From Anaspis maculata (lineage: Eukaryota > Arthropoda > Insecta > Coleoptera > Scraptiidae): DNA of 64,000 bases. Below the pieces are notes generated by a model. It made no database searches. It saw nothing but the letters and a program-made list of their open reading frames with translations, and was not told where the DNA came from. The stretch spans positions 107,988,363 to 108,052,362 of the forward strand of contig OX421961.1 in NCBI GenBank assembly GCA_949128115.1. Reading direction: 5' to 3'. Numbering within the stretch: position 1 is the first letter of the stretch; every line of letters starts with the position of its first letter. The translations under genes and the position numbers were made by a program. Positions 12,171-24,700 of this stretch are shown here, one piece after another.

Positions 12171-13143
12171 TAGTTAGCACCGCCGCAACTCTTCTCTTAT
12201 ACAGAGTGATATATAAAGAAAAATGAAAATTTATATGCCATGAACCAAAACACGTAGAGATGTGCAAATGTGAACAAACATACTTTATTCAATTCCTAAC
12301 CAAGTGCAATAAACCGTTTTGGAATCCCCTGAAAAGTTTCCGGAATCTCTTTACAATAAAATTCTCAAAATAAAGAGATTGTACTGTAGTGATTGATTTC
12401 TCTATTACTCACTGATATTTGGAGATATTGTAGTGCAACTTCTTACTAAGATAATAAATGATGTAAGAAATGGAATTCAATCGGTAGCCAACGTCTACGT
12501 TTCTATCAATATTCAAAGAAAAAAGTGTCGACTAGTGTCTCGACTAGTTGGTGAGCTGCGTTGGAAGATTTTCTCAACATTGAACTTGTTCATTCAACGT
12601 AACTGTTGCACACTGCATACATGTGCACATAAACACAACTGGCTGCGACGACCGACGTTAGCTTCGTACCAAATAAACTTCACAGGAGGGTTCTTGCACG
12701 AGTTTTATTTTCAAAAGATTACTGAATCATATCATTGAAAATGTTGTTGACAATAATGGCTGACCAAAATTTCGTTTACATTAAATGAAGATCAAAGTTA
12801 GAAAAAACATTTTTCGCGCCAAAAAGTCCAAAAACACGGTTACTTTCGTATTGGCCTTGAATCTTAACTCAACAACCGTCACCGTCTGGAATCAAGCAGT
12901 GGCGTAGTGAGACTATGCGGGTCCGTGTTTCAACAGCTTGCCGAACTCAACCGCCCCATTTTGAAAATTAATTTGATTAAATAGTTTGCTGTTGATGTCG
13001 CAGGGGCTCCCCGTCCTGAGACCATGAGCAAGTGTCTTTTGCACACGTTGGGCACTAGGACATTGGAAATAAACAATTTCATGCAGATTTGCAGGAAACC
13101 ATAGCATCATTTGGAACAATAAAAAAATCGCGCAAGGACCCTA

Positions 13144-14190
13144 TACAGGGTGGTCCAACTTTTATGTCATTAAATTTAAGGATCGATAGAGAATGAAAAA
13201 TGAAGGGGACTTTCTCCAGAAAACATATTTGAGAAATGCCTGATAACAGAGATACAGCCCTTCAAAGTTGGAAATGAATAATCGTTTTTTTCGCATAACT
13301 TTTGAACCGTTCAACCGATTTGATTATAAATAGAACCAAAGGTTCACTGAAATTATCCTCTGTCGATCAATCATAACATGTTCCATAAAAAAGTTTTACG
13401 GGCTTAGACATTAGGGGGTGACCCTACTTCCCCCCCCTTATTCTTCACCCCCCTAGTTATTTTTGGAAACTGTTTATAATTCTGAATTCTACGTTCAATT
13501 TTGAAGAAAAAATCACTGTTGCAAAATTTTTATTAGAGGCTTCGTTTAGGAGATATTTGGGTTTGAAACTTTGGGAAACATCCCGAAATCGCCACTTTCA
13601 AAGGTGTAAAAATTAAAATCCAAAGAAACTCATGATTTCTCAGCTGAAATAGGTTTTCTAGAATTTCTAAGTTGATAAACCACCATTTTTTCCAAAACAC
13701 GGGAAATTTTCAGGAAAAAAACAATTTGGGTTCTGGAAAGTGGCGATTTCGGGATGTTTTCCAAAGTTTCAAACTCGAATATCTCCTAAACGAAGCCTCT
13801 AATCAAAATTTTGCAAGAGTGACTTTTCTTCTAAATTGAACGTAGAATTCAAAATTATGAACAGTTTTCAAAAATAACTGGTGAGTGAGAAATAGGGGGG
13901 GGGGGAGTAGGAACACCCCCTGATATCTACGCCCCTGAAACTTTTTCATAGAACATGTTATAATTGTCCGACAGGGGATAATTTCAGTAAACCTTTGGTT
14001 CTATTTTGAATCAAATCGGTTGAACGGTTCAAAAGTTATGCGGAAAGAACGATTATTTATTTCCAACTTTGAAGGGCTGTATCTCTGTTATTAGGTATTT
14101 CTCAAATATGTTTTCTGAAGAAAGTCCCCTTAATTTTCCATTTTCTATTGATCCTTAAATTTAATGACATAAAACGAGGACCACCCTGTA
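13144..14190. mobile_element. 1.05-kb fold-back with TACAGGGTGGTCC ends
   Basis: It begins TACAGGGTGGTCC and ends GGACCACCCTGTA. The arms are about 500 bp each and pair along most of their length (for example CAGCCCTTCAAAGTTGG against CCAACTTTGAAGGGCTG, and CCTTTGGTTCTAT against its complement). The centre near 13670 is a short loop. It is non-coding and flanked by TA on each side. It inserted at the end of the 14193-15215 repeat: the other copy of that repeat (19275-20214) has TAGTCCAGTC uninterrupted by it. Confidence 0.85.
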
Positions 14191-14192
14191 TA

Positions 14193-15215
14193 GTCCAGTC
14201 AAATTAAGCAAAAATCTGGCGAAACCGGAAATAAATTCGGAAGTTGACGAAATTTGGTGGATCGATGCAGAATTCAACGTGGAATAACATACTGAAATTC
14301 CCGAAAATTCCAACGCTTGACTTTTTTTCTAGAACCAATAAAAGAGCGTCTTCCTTGTAAATTTTCGATTTTTTCTGAATAACTTGTAAACTATCACATT
14401 AAGAACACAAAAACCAGCGAAGCAAATGTAGCCCGTTAAATTCTCAAGAGATCAGTATCAAATTCATCACTTTGTGGTTAATAGTGTCTGAGATACAGCG
14501 TCTGCTAGAACGCAGTGAAAATGACTCAAAATTTATTTCCGGATTTTACGTAACAATTTGCATAGTGTCAGTTCAGGGGCTGTAACGTGGACAGAAAATG
14601 TGCGGATTTCAACGTGTCTCACATTTTTGGGAAGCCAATTTAACATTCGGTATCACACTTTTGTCTAGAAGTCGCCAACTTTAAAATGGTACTTTTCCTC
14701 AACTTTTGAAATCGATACTTGAAGTCCCGAAGAATCCCCAAAGATCGATTATTTTGATACCATGCCATTTGCCTACATTTTCAAGTAGAGCAAAACCATC
14801 CAGGAAATATGTGAAGAATTGGATACCAAAACCATAGGATGTTTCAGAATGTTTTTCCCAGTGATGGTTCCTGAGTTATATGGGTTGAAAGACTAAAACG
14901 ACCTATTTGGAGAAAAAGATAGGTAGTCCGGACACTAACTGCTGAATACTGTACGGACCTTGCATTTGATAATACAAAATGCCACTCAACAGACGTAGTG
15001 AATATATTTATGTACTTTTCACGTCTGCCAAGTGGCATCTTACACTTAAAATGCAATAGTCCGGTGGATTAGCGCCTAAACTATGCATTTTGTGATAAAG
15101 CAAAGGGCTTCTGGATTTAATTTCTTGAGACTGAACTTGACAATTCCAGAAATGGCGCCAACGAGTTTGGTGCGGCAGGTGACCTCAGGAGCCATCCAGA
15201 GCTGTAAAAGAACCA
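14193..15215 (+). repeat. 1-kb repeat, copy 1 of an inverted pair
   Basis: It aligns in inverted orientation with 19275-20214. Shared words include TTCGGAAGTTGACGAAATTTG, ATGCATTTTGTGATAAAGCA and GACAATTCCAGAAATGG. Both copies contain short frames reading MHFVIKQRASGF, but no intact protein and no domain I recognise. It is probably an old element; ends were not defined. Confidence 0.7.
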
Positions 15216-18200
15216 AAATCTTCCATGTTCCTCGAAGGCACCCAAATACATCATACTTTAATGCGCTGATACCCTATGGGGAGGAATTCACAAAATATGT
15301 CGATGCTAATCACGTAAGGGGGCTGAGGAGAAGGCATTTTCGTCTTTGAAGGCGATTTATGGTTTCCATCAATCCTTAATGAATATGAAGAAGTTTGGTA
15401 TCATTTTCGACTAAAATTGACGTTCTGAGTTCGAATAAAGTGTTCAAATTACGTTAGAAACATGTTTGAACAAGTTTGTCTGAAAAAAACACGCTTTTTT
15501 GATATTCAACTTTAACCTCTTGGTTTTCACTCCTTACCATAGGCATTCCATTTATTCTTGCATATTCAGTTACTTTCAACTTTTCTCCGACTAAAAAAGA
15601 TGAATTAGACATGCTTCTCGTCTTCACAAGCTCCTAGAAATGTCTGGTCGCGAGGGTGGTTTTGCGTCAACACGTCACCTGATAAGTGACGCATGCTTCA
15701 ATTTAAAAACGTGTTGCGTCATAAATAAAGGCTCTATTGTACGGCTTTCAACTTTGTCTTGCAGAGGAAGAGTTGTTTCTCCCTGTAAAAGCAACAAACA
15801 TGATATCGGAGCTGTATCGCATGCACAATATGACTTTTCGTGTGAGAGTGCGTCAATTACAGTGTTCAAAGTTGACATAAAATAACTTTCGGTACAAATC
15901 CTTCTAATCATCTTGTAAAAACAAAAAACATATCCAGTATATGTTTTTCATCGTTGAAAGACCTGAGACTGATACAATATATAACAATTTCGATTCCAGA
16001 TGTCTTCGAAAAATCAATAAACCTGCAGTAAAAACTTTGATATTTTCCCTGATTTTTTTCCGAATCGAAATACCGAGTAATGCGATTCAAGGATACATCC
16101 ATACTGCATTTTGGGTTAGGGCAACGGATTCTTTCATGTACGAACCTTATACCAATAGGCATGATTTGACCCGCAGCAGTTGAAATTTTGTCAATGAGGA
16201 GGCGAATGAGGGCCCTCCAAACTTTGAAGATGCAAGAACTTTCACAAAACGACCATTGAGTATCGTCAGGTGTCATAATAGTACTTTGTGTATCAAGGCC
16301 ATAAAGGTAATGTTTTTTGGCCGAATCTGAAATTTTGTAGCCGAGGCGTAGCCGAGGCTGCAAAACAGGTGAGGCCAAAGAAGAACCTTTTGGCCGAGGT
16401 GCACACGACATTTTTTAGGCGACTATCACAAAAAATTGAGCAAAATACTGATGTTTGAATTGTTTGATTTCTTACTCGCAATCGCAAGAGTGCTTTTCTT
16501 TATAAAACATAGTTACCTGTGACATTAGAAAACAAAATTTGTAGGTGTATTATTATGACAGTAGGTAGTTTAGACAAGTCAATGATGAACCAGGTATAGT
16601 GAAAGCGATTTTTCTAAAACCCCGCTGGCACCACATAGGCTGAAGCTCAAATGCGGCAGCTTTGAATTTGCTTCCGCTGAAATTACAAGCTGTATAGGTA
16701 CTTACTTGCAGCAGTAGGTATGAACATTTTGTGATGAGATGGTGCCTGTAAAACAAGGCAAAAATCTGGACAGGGTCTGTTTCTCTGGCCTACCTTTCGG
16801 GAAAATCACAATCGTGCAAGTCATCAACGTTGGTGGTCTATTTATTCCATGGTGAGGGCTGCGGTATACATCGAAATCCAACAGACACGCGAGTTTCGGA
16901 CCTAGTTGGGCCAATTTTCACGACAATGGGGCCTTGCAATTGAAAAACTCAACGTGAGGTCGCCACTACTGTAGGGGGCGCCTACTTCGATAAAGCGGCC
17001 GTAACGACGCGAAAAACAGGGGAGTTTGAGTAGTTTGACCAGTAACTGACAGTGACTGGAGACGTCAAGCAAGAAACAGAGGTTATCCAAATTTCAAATC
17101 AAGACATAAAATGACGGACGTCGGTCGCTGAAGCGTCAACGCCGTCAAAATGGTCGAATTTGCCCCCAACGGTCGTGGCGCCCTCGGTGTGTAAAAGTGG
17201 CAGTGCAAGGCCCCATAAGCATAGCATAAAAACCCATAACCAACAAAACAAAATAATGAAATTGACTTTGACAGCATTCACATGAATTGACCAATGATGA
17301 GTAGCGTAGCAATCTTGCAACTCTCGGAAATCACTGCAGTGGCACCAACCTTACGGAGAAAATAACTGTATTTTCAAATTTATGTAATTATTACAGCTGA
17401 TTTTGGGTCATCATTGAATGATTAATTGCTCTTTATTAATCAGGTATACCGCCGACTACTTCGTGATGTAAATATTCAACAGCTAAATCGGTCTAAAATC
17501 ATGTAACGTGAAAAAAGCAGAATGACATTAGCGTCCCAACAAAATAAAACAATTGAGGTTTAGCGGCCGAAAAGGGAAATATTGACATTAGCGTACAAAA
17601 AAAAGACACTTTAGGGACGTCAAAAAGGACGTAAAGAAAGCTTTTGTGTGTTGGTCGCCTAAAAAGGAAGCTTATGAGTCTATTAGAAATGTTGACAGCA
17701 ATTGTCGTCATGCTCGTTCCATTCTTCAAAGTTAAAAAAAATTCTTCCGTTGAGGTTAAGAAACCTCTTTTTTCTTTTTGACAAGAAAACAATCAATTCA
17801 TGATGTTCTTAGTATCTACTCAATAGTAACCAACCAAATCACATTCCGTGAGTCTAATTCCGTAGTAGAAAAGGGCCCATGGGCACGTTTTGGAACACAC
17901 ATGTACACCATGGGCATTGTTTATCATGGAGATGTTCTCAATGTACCTATGTGCACCATGAGGATGTGCTCAACGTTCCCATGTGCAACATGAAGATGTG
18001 CTCAAAATACAGGTGGATCTGCCCAACGTGCTCATGTGCACCAACCATAGTCACATCCCCATGAATATATTGAGCACATCCCCATGGTGCACATGGATAC
18101 GTTGAGCAAATCCTCATAGTGCACATGAGTCATCATCACATTCACATCAAATAGCACCCTCAAGGTATTAGGTATACCTAATGTAATAGCCTACCTGGAG

Positions 18201-18530
18201 TCTGTGAACAATCTGTAACACCCTGTAACCTACAGGCTGTGAACAATTGGTAAGACCCTGTACATGACAAGAGGCAGAAAATAGGTAACTAATATTTTGG
18301 AATCTTCATGAAAATTGACAATGGAAAGTTTTTTTGAGATCATTGCAAAGAGAAAGGCCCCAAAAAAGGTTGTAATGTCGCGGAACACCCTGTATATCAT
18401 GGAATTGATGATTGCTGATGAACAAGAACAGAAAACAATATAAAAGTCTCGCGAAATGTGTGAAATGCTCACTGCTCTATCAAACTAAAAGAAAAATCAA
18501 TTTTTCCTCAAGAATAACAGGCCATCAACA
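15216..18530. other. Ola1 intron 2, middle part; mostly unassigned
   Basis: No exon was recognised. A 167-codon minus-strand frame (15908-16411) has no recognisable domain and no splice support, so I do not call it. A run of GCCGAGGC-type repeats sits near 16340-16400. The segment 17898-18132 is a palindromic tandem repeat, listed separately. Confidence 0.35.
17898..18132. repeat. Palindromic cluster of CATGTGCACCATG-type units
   Basis: About three forward units of roughly 37 bp (ATGTGCACCATGAGGATGTGC followed by TCAACGT) are followed by two or three inverted units (GAGCACATCCCCATGGTGCAC). The switch point is near 18040. It is non-coding in practice, though one frame stays open across part of it. 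Its origin is unknown. Confidence 0.65.
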
Positions 18531-19148
18531 TTAGGGTGGGCCGAAAAAATAAAAATTTGCCAAATCGAGAAATAATAGTGCGGAAAACTTGTATTTGAGC
18601 TCTATAAGTGTTCCTATGAAAATTTGAAAAAAATTAATTTAGGTCTTGGGGTGCCACAGAGCACTTGAAATTTGAAAAAATTGAAATTCTTTGATTTTTT
18701 TTTTAAATCCAAGCATTTTTTCCTAATTTTTTTTTGCCGAAGGTTTGTATTGGGTCTTTGACATTGTGTGTACAATTTTTTGTTTCAATTAGTCAAGTTT
18801 CTGATTTTTACATGACATTTTCTGAAATGAATGGATTTTTTTTAACTATTAAAACTTTCTAATGTCCTGTAGAACCAAAAATCTTGACTAATTTGAACAA
18901 AAAATTGTACACACCATGTCAAAGACCCAATACAAACCTTCGACAAAAAAAAATGGAAAAAATGCTTGGATTTAAAAAAAAAATTCAAAGAATTTCAATT
19001 TTTTTAAATTTCAAGTGCTTTGTGGCACCCCAAGACCTAAATTAATTTTTTTCAAATTTCCATAGGAATACTTATAAAGCTCAAATACAAGTTTTCCGCA
19101 CTATTATTTTTCGATTTGGCAAATTTTCATTTTTTCGGCCCACCCTAA
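18531..19148. mobile_element. 618-bp palindromic fold-back element with TSD
   Basis: The ends are TTAGGGTGGGCCGAAAAAAT and its near-exact complement. The arms of about 300 bp pair almost base for base (CCACAGAGCACTTGAAATTT against AAATTTCAAGTGCTTTGTGG; CAAGCATTTTTTCC against its complement). The centre is near 18840. The flanks repeat TCAACA (18525-18530 and 19149-19154), a target duplication of 6-7 bp. There is no coding capacity. The high arm identity suggests a recent insertion or gene conversion between arms. Confidence 0.85.
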
Positions 19149-19274
19149 TCAACATGCTTGATTTCTATACTAACTTGACAAACAACACACATAAGACTGC
19201 TTACAACAAGAAAGGCTGCGACACGATACCAATTGATAAATTTGTGATCGTTTTCGAGCTTTTAAATGACGGCA

Positions 19275-20214
19275 ACGAAATTTTTGTTCTTCCATACTTA
19301 CGGATGGCTTCTGAGGTCGCCTGCCACACTAAACTCGTTGGCGCCAATTCTGGAATTGTCAAGTTGAATCTCAAGGACGTAAATCCAGAAGCCCTCTGCT
19401 TTATCACAAAATGCATAGTTCAGGCATTTTTTGGCGCTAATCCACCGGACTACAAGGTCCGTACAGTATTCAGCAGTTAGTGTCCGAACTACCAATTTTT
19501 TTTTCAAGTAGGTCGTTTTAGTCTTTTAACCCATATACCTCAGGAACCATCACTAGGAAAAATATTCTGAAACATGTTATTTTTTTGGTATTCAATCCTT
19601 CACATATTCTCCAGATGGTTTTTCCATACTTGGAAAATGAAGCAAATGGTATGGTATGAAAATAATCGATTTTTGGGGATTCTTCGGAACTTCAAGTATA
19701 AATTTGAAAGGTCGAGGAAAAGCACCATTTTGAAGTTGGCGACTTCTAGACAAAAGTGTGATACCAAATGTTGAATTGGCTTTCCAAGATTGTAAAACAC
19801 ACTGAAATCCGCACATTTGCTGTCCACGTTACAGCCCTTGAACTGACACTATGCAAATTGTTACGTAAAATCCGGAAATAAGTTTTGAGTCATTTTCACT
19901 GCGTTCTAGCCGACGCTGTATCTCGGAGACTATTAACCACAAAGTGATGAATTTGATACCGATCTCTTGATAATTTAACGCGCTACATTTGCTTTGCTGG
20001 CTTTTGTGTTCTAAAGGTGATAGTTTACAAGTTATTCAGAAAAAATCGAAAATTTACAAGGATGGCGCTCTTTTATTGGTCCTAGAAAAAAAGCCAAGCA
20101 TTGGAATTTTCGGGAATTTCAGTATGTTATTCCACGTTCAATTCTGCATCGATCCACCAAATTTCGTCAACTTCCGAATTTCTTTCCGGTTAAAACCTAT
20201 TTTGACTGGACTAA
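19275..20214 (-). repeat. 1-kb repeat, copy 2 of an inverted pair
   Basis: The inverted partner of 14193-15215, about 4 kb away. A short plus-strand frame across 19154-19480 is an accident of the repeat and has no recognised domain. The copy lacks the fold-back found at the end of copy 1. Confidence 0.7.
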
Positions 20215-21638
20215 TATACTCGTAAATTAGGGTAGTATGTGAATCAATGATAAGGATTCAAATCAATGCAGTGGAAACAAAATCCGAAGGTATTTAAAAG
20301 TAGGGTTTAAAATCGTTGGTACTCATTTTCTGATTCACTCTTATTTAATTATACACTTACGCAATAATTGGAGCGATCACGTTGAATTTCTTGTTGGATG
20401 CCGATGGACACGCGTTTCTCAATATTTGGACTCGCTATTAAGAGGTAATATGACGCCGCCATCACATCGAATTAAGTTAAACGATGGCCTAACGGTGGTT
20501 TCTGAATTTTTGAGATATTTTCGACAGTGTGTCCTAGTATTTGTGTAAAGTTTCCCACCGTCCTTTCGGCGCCGGCAAATTGGTTACACCCTTATTAGAG
20601 CCGACGACTCTGCTGCAATTACCTCAATGGACAACGCAAACGCGCGGAGCTCAAGCGCCATTTGAATATAATCACAAATTAGAATATTCATCCACACACG
20701 GGGGACGACCGACCTCGTTCGCATTCCTGCAGGATTCATCATGTAATAATGTATTTTCTTCGGAATCGAGGCGACACCAAATATAAACGACACAAAATAT
20801 AAATTAATTCCAAAATTGCCGCCTTTAGTGTGCGGTGGAAATGATATTGAAAAACGAAGCCATTGATTTGGTGTGTTTATATATTATTATAATATGGCCT
20901 CTTCCCTGTAATTTTGTCGCAGTTTATTCGCGTGTCAAAAGCCATGTAGCCGTTCAACCGACTATTAATGCCACAATGCGATTGGATGGAATGGAATGTT
21001 ATGTGGCAGTTGACGGGGTCGTCTGCCGACACGAAAGGATAATGTGGCGTCCGACAATATTAAGGACTCGCCTTGTTTCATTTGCCAAATCGGTGTTGTT
21101 TAACAAATTATCGGGTGCAATCCGCTTGCCCTGCACAAATCCGATCGTTCTCTGCGACTAAACGACCTGCTGGCGTCTCACGAATGTAAATCGCAATAAT
21201 TCACTCGCTCTGATTACGGGATATTAACTTGTCTGCGACTTCTGTGGACTTAACAGGGTTAAAGTTGATATCCGCAAGCATTTTATAGGTTTTTGCTCAC
21301 GATGTACTCGCACACCATAAATTCAGTGCTCTTTTGTAGTCAACTTGAAACCGAGACTTTTAATAGAGCCCGTAACTTAACCAACATTCTAAACAAAGCA
21401 ACTTCAAATCGAGACGTGTCCAAAACTTCCAAAATGTTTTTGGAAAGTCGTTCGAAACTTTATGAGAATTAACTTCATCACTCTCATAGTAACTAAGCAA
21501 CTGGCCATGCACTTGGCTGTTGCATAGCAACTATCAGCGTCATGAAGTTAAACCTTTCATAAAAGTTTGGTGGAACCGGAGGTTAGACTATCAACAATCG
21601 ATAGTGCCTAATAATAATAATAATGAAATCGTACAAAC
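20215..21638. other. Ola1 intron 2, right part; single-copy-looking sequence
   Basis: A stretch with no long repeat matches elsewhere in the window and a more balanced base composition (20.5-21.2 kb). It contains words such as TTATTCGCGTG, CGACTAAACGACC and GGGATATTAAC but nothing I can assign to a factor. A diverged MITE A copy ends near 21585. It could hold an intronic regulatory element; that is a guess from texture only. Confidence 0.3.
21470..21585. repeat. MITE family A, diverged partial copy
   Basis: It shares GGCCATGCACTTGGC-like and GCATAGCAACTATCAGCG words, inverted against copies 1 and 2, and the closing TTTGGTGGAACCGGAGGTTA. Its left end is degraded. It lies just downstream of Ola1 exon 2. 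Confidence 0.6.
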
Positions 21639-21702
21639 CTGGCTGGCTTGAAGTATTCACAAAGGTAATCGAATCGTTCGTCCGGCACAGGAACACGACG
21701 TG
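21639..21702 (-). CDS. Ola1: Ola1 exon 2 (64 bp)
   Basis: A short exon between acceptor TTTTTTCCAG and donor AG|GTTTGT. It reads RRVPVPDERFDYLCEYFKPA, matching the strand that follows the P-loop exon in Obg-like ATPases (RVPVPDERF is near universal). It begins with two bases (CA) before the first full codon and ends with AG, which joins to the C opening exon 3 to make a serine codon. It lies only 91 bp downstream of the Ak9 stop codon. Its 5' phase does not fit the obvious exon 1 donor. It is too short to appear as an open frame of its own. Confidence 0.92.
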
Positions 21703-21793
21703 CTGGAAAAAATCATTTATAAAAACATCACCCTTTCGATAAAAACACTTCTATTTAAAAATACAAAATATAATAGAAAATTGTACAATCAAG
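21703..21793 (-). other. 91-bp gap between Ak9 stop and Ola1 exon 2
   Basis: This is all that separates the Ak9 stop codon from the Ola1 exon 2 acceptor. On the minus strand it contains no AATAAA or ATTAAA; the closest match is a TATAAA variant about 15-20 bp before the acceptor. It also has to serve as the pyrimidine tract for exon 2. The Ak9 3' UTR must therefore end here with a weak signal or run into Ola1 exon 2 and intron 2. Confidence 0.6.
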
Positions 21794-24700
21794 CTAATCT
21801 GAATTATAATTAATTCTATTCAATATATTGTCTACAGCTTCTAATATAACATCGTATTTAGCAGCCGAACTCATCGATTCGGACTGCTCCACGATGCTTC
21901 CAAAACGATCTCTATCCAAGTCATCAAGCGTTCCTTGATCTCTTTCAATTGCTCTGTTTATTTCAGTCTCGTCCGTAGACATATCTGGATCAAAGCTCAC
22001 ATCAGTTTCATCTATAACTCTGAGTTCTACCTCTTTTTCAGTCTCCGGTTGTTGATCGATGTCTTCATTAATGTACGGAACTCTTCGTCTTACTTTTCGT
22101 TTTTCGTTTTCTATTCTAACCAATTCTTCTAGCATTCGCTTCTCATGTTCTTCGCATTCTTCCACGTCGTCTTCATTGAACTTACGTTCGGGTTCTTCAT
22201 ACTTCAGGTGCACATTCAAATAACTTTTCATCAAATCCAGTGCTTCGAGCAAGTGTGTTCTTCTTTTATCGAATAGTTCCAAAGCTGTTTTGAACATGTC
22301 CAATAGTTTTGGGTCTGTTTTTTTACTTTGCAATTTCAAATGAATCCCTATGCAAATCAGAGCTGATTGTGAAATACTCAATCCTGGAATGATGGGCCGG
22401 TGCAGATTGACGTGATTCACGGCTATGACCACCTGTCTAGAAATGTACTGCTCCAGGTAGCCCAGAACAGGCAAGTCTGAGTAATTAATCAGTTGATACT
22501 CATCTGTGCTCTTATGTCGAATATGGGCTCCAGAATAAAACACAGGCTTCGCCAAGAATTCACTTAAGCATTCTGCCGTATCGAAAAGGTACACTTTGTT
22601 CAAGTACGATGCAGCAAACTCAATGCACCCCATGTTCAAGACCCTATCAGGTCTATTAAGTAAATAGCAAACTACACAATATCCATGCTGACTGGCATTT
22701 TTTGGCCAGTGTGTAAGTTTCTGTATAGTTGGAAGGTCAACGGGCAGTTTTTTATTGTTGGGTATCAAATAGTAATCTGGACACCTCAAAAATTCTTCAA
22801 TGTGGGTCGGACATATCCAGTAGAAAAAGTTTCTATACTGAACCAGTCCAGTTCTTTCGGGTGGATCACCTCCGAATGTCAAAGCATCGTTAAGCTTGAT
22901 ACACACAGGACAGTAAGCCAAATATTCACTCTTGCGCTCCAGAAACTCAAATGGCGTCACCAGCATGTGGGCCAAACGTAGAGGCCAATCATGAAAAGCA
23001 TGTTTATGATAGTGCTTCTTTTCGTAGCATGTAGCCGAATTGACCTTTTTCGAAACTTCATAAACGCCCCACATGCTATGATGTATCGGTAATTTGTAGA
23101 CGTTTTGATATTCACGATCGCACCATTTCCGGAAGTCATCCGCCGTTATTTTCCACTGCTCCAACATGTATTTGATCAGCCGTCGACTAAAAATGGGCGG
23201 GTTCCTGGGAGGGTCAATGTGGGCAGCGAATTCGAAGATCTCATCTTCATTCAAGATCAAATCAATTATTAAATTAGGTACTAAACCCAATCTAGATAAC
23301 AAAGTCATTTCAGATATAGTATTGGGAAAACCATCGAAAACCAATCCCTGCTCCAATCCATCCTCAATGAGTGAATAAGCCGCTACGCTCTCCATCACCC
23401 ACTGGTCCGGCAGTTCTTCGCCTTTCCGCAGCAAAGTTTCCATTGAATTTGACAGATCGCAATAAGGCAAATGTTCCAAAGTGTACCTGATAGCCTCCCC
23501 ACGGCTTATGTACCTGTAGCCATAATCACGAACATACCGACGGGCCAAAGCAGTTTTTCCACATTTCGGAGGGCCCACAATGCTCAACTTGACCGGGACT
23601 AGCACGAAATTGAAATTTTTGATTTGGGTATATTTCAAAGGATCTTTGAGGAAAGCGTTACGATTCTTCTTCCCAGCAAGGAAATAGATGTAAGATCGGT
23701 GAATTACGGGATATACTGTTGATTTCTTTACCGCAGCTCGATACATCTGTAGAGGTTCTTCGGCATCGTAATACTGCACGGGACAAGTTCTCCCAAATTT
23801 ACTCGTAAAGAAGTAGCCATTATCTAGAAGTTTCTCCGCGATTTCCGGTGTGACATCGTAGCAACATTCAAATAGAGATTTACCTCGAAACTTTATTTTA
23901 TCGGATGTCAGACAAGCCCTCGTGGTTACCCTTTCAACGTCCCCATTTCCATTAATTTCGGACCATGGTATGAGTTCCGTGGTACAAGCAGATTTGATTA
24001 ATTGGATTTCTTCGAGCTCCGCGTCTTGAGAATCTTCTATGGTTGCATTCAACCTTTTACTTGCGTCTTCTTCAGTTTCCCAATGATCTGAAAATGCCGG
24101 CTCTGGAAATTCCTCATCCAATATTCTATTGATTTCTTCGGCGTCCTTTTGTTCTGCGACAGAATCTAAACTAACTTGAGTCTCTGATATAAAAGGTGAG
24201 TCTTCCGCTGGAGGTTTGCCTTCATCGATGCTTTTCGATTCCTGAGCTCTCATAGCAGAATAGCGGGTCTCTTTTCTTTGCTCCATCAATTCACTGTATC
24301 TTGCGTTCCTAGCTTTCTCCCATTCTTTGAGTACGTTATTGTTTGAATCTTCTTTAATTCTACGTTCTTCGTCAACTTGCGTTCTCCAGGAATTCAAAAG
24401 GATTTGCAGTCTTCTTTCGTGAATCAGTTCTGATGACAATTCTAGATACATGACTGAATCAGGAATTGCCCTGTGTTGCAACATTGTGACAACATCCGAT
24501 TGGATTTTAGGGAAATCATCTGCCACAAAACCTATCGTTTTAGTCGGTTCCTCGAACCACATTTCGGTGATGAATTTCTCTACAGCAGCATTTCTATCGA
24601 AAGCTGACTCACTTTCCTCCTCTTCATCCTCTTTTTTTGCAATTCTTTTTCTGCTTTCGAACTTTTTCTTTTCATGTAACAGGAACTTCTCGAAATTGAC

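Noticed and set aside
15908..16411. 167-codon minus-strand frame
   Set aside because: No family resemblance and no splice signals; chance frames of this size occur in 64 kb.
19154..19480. 108-codon frame at the repeat
   Set aside because: Starts outside and runs into the inverted-pair repeat; the other copy is not open in the same way.
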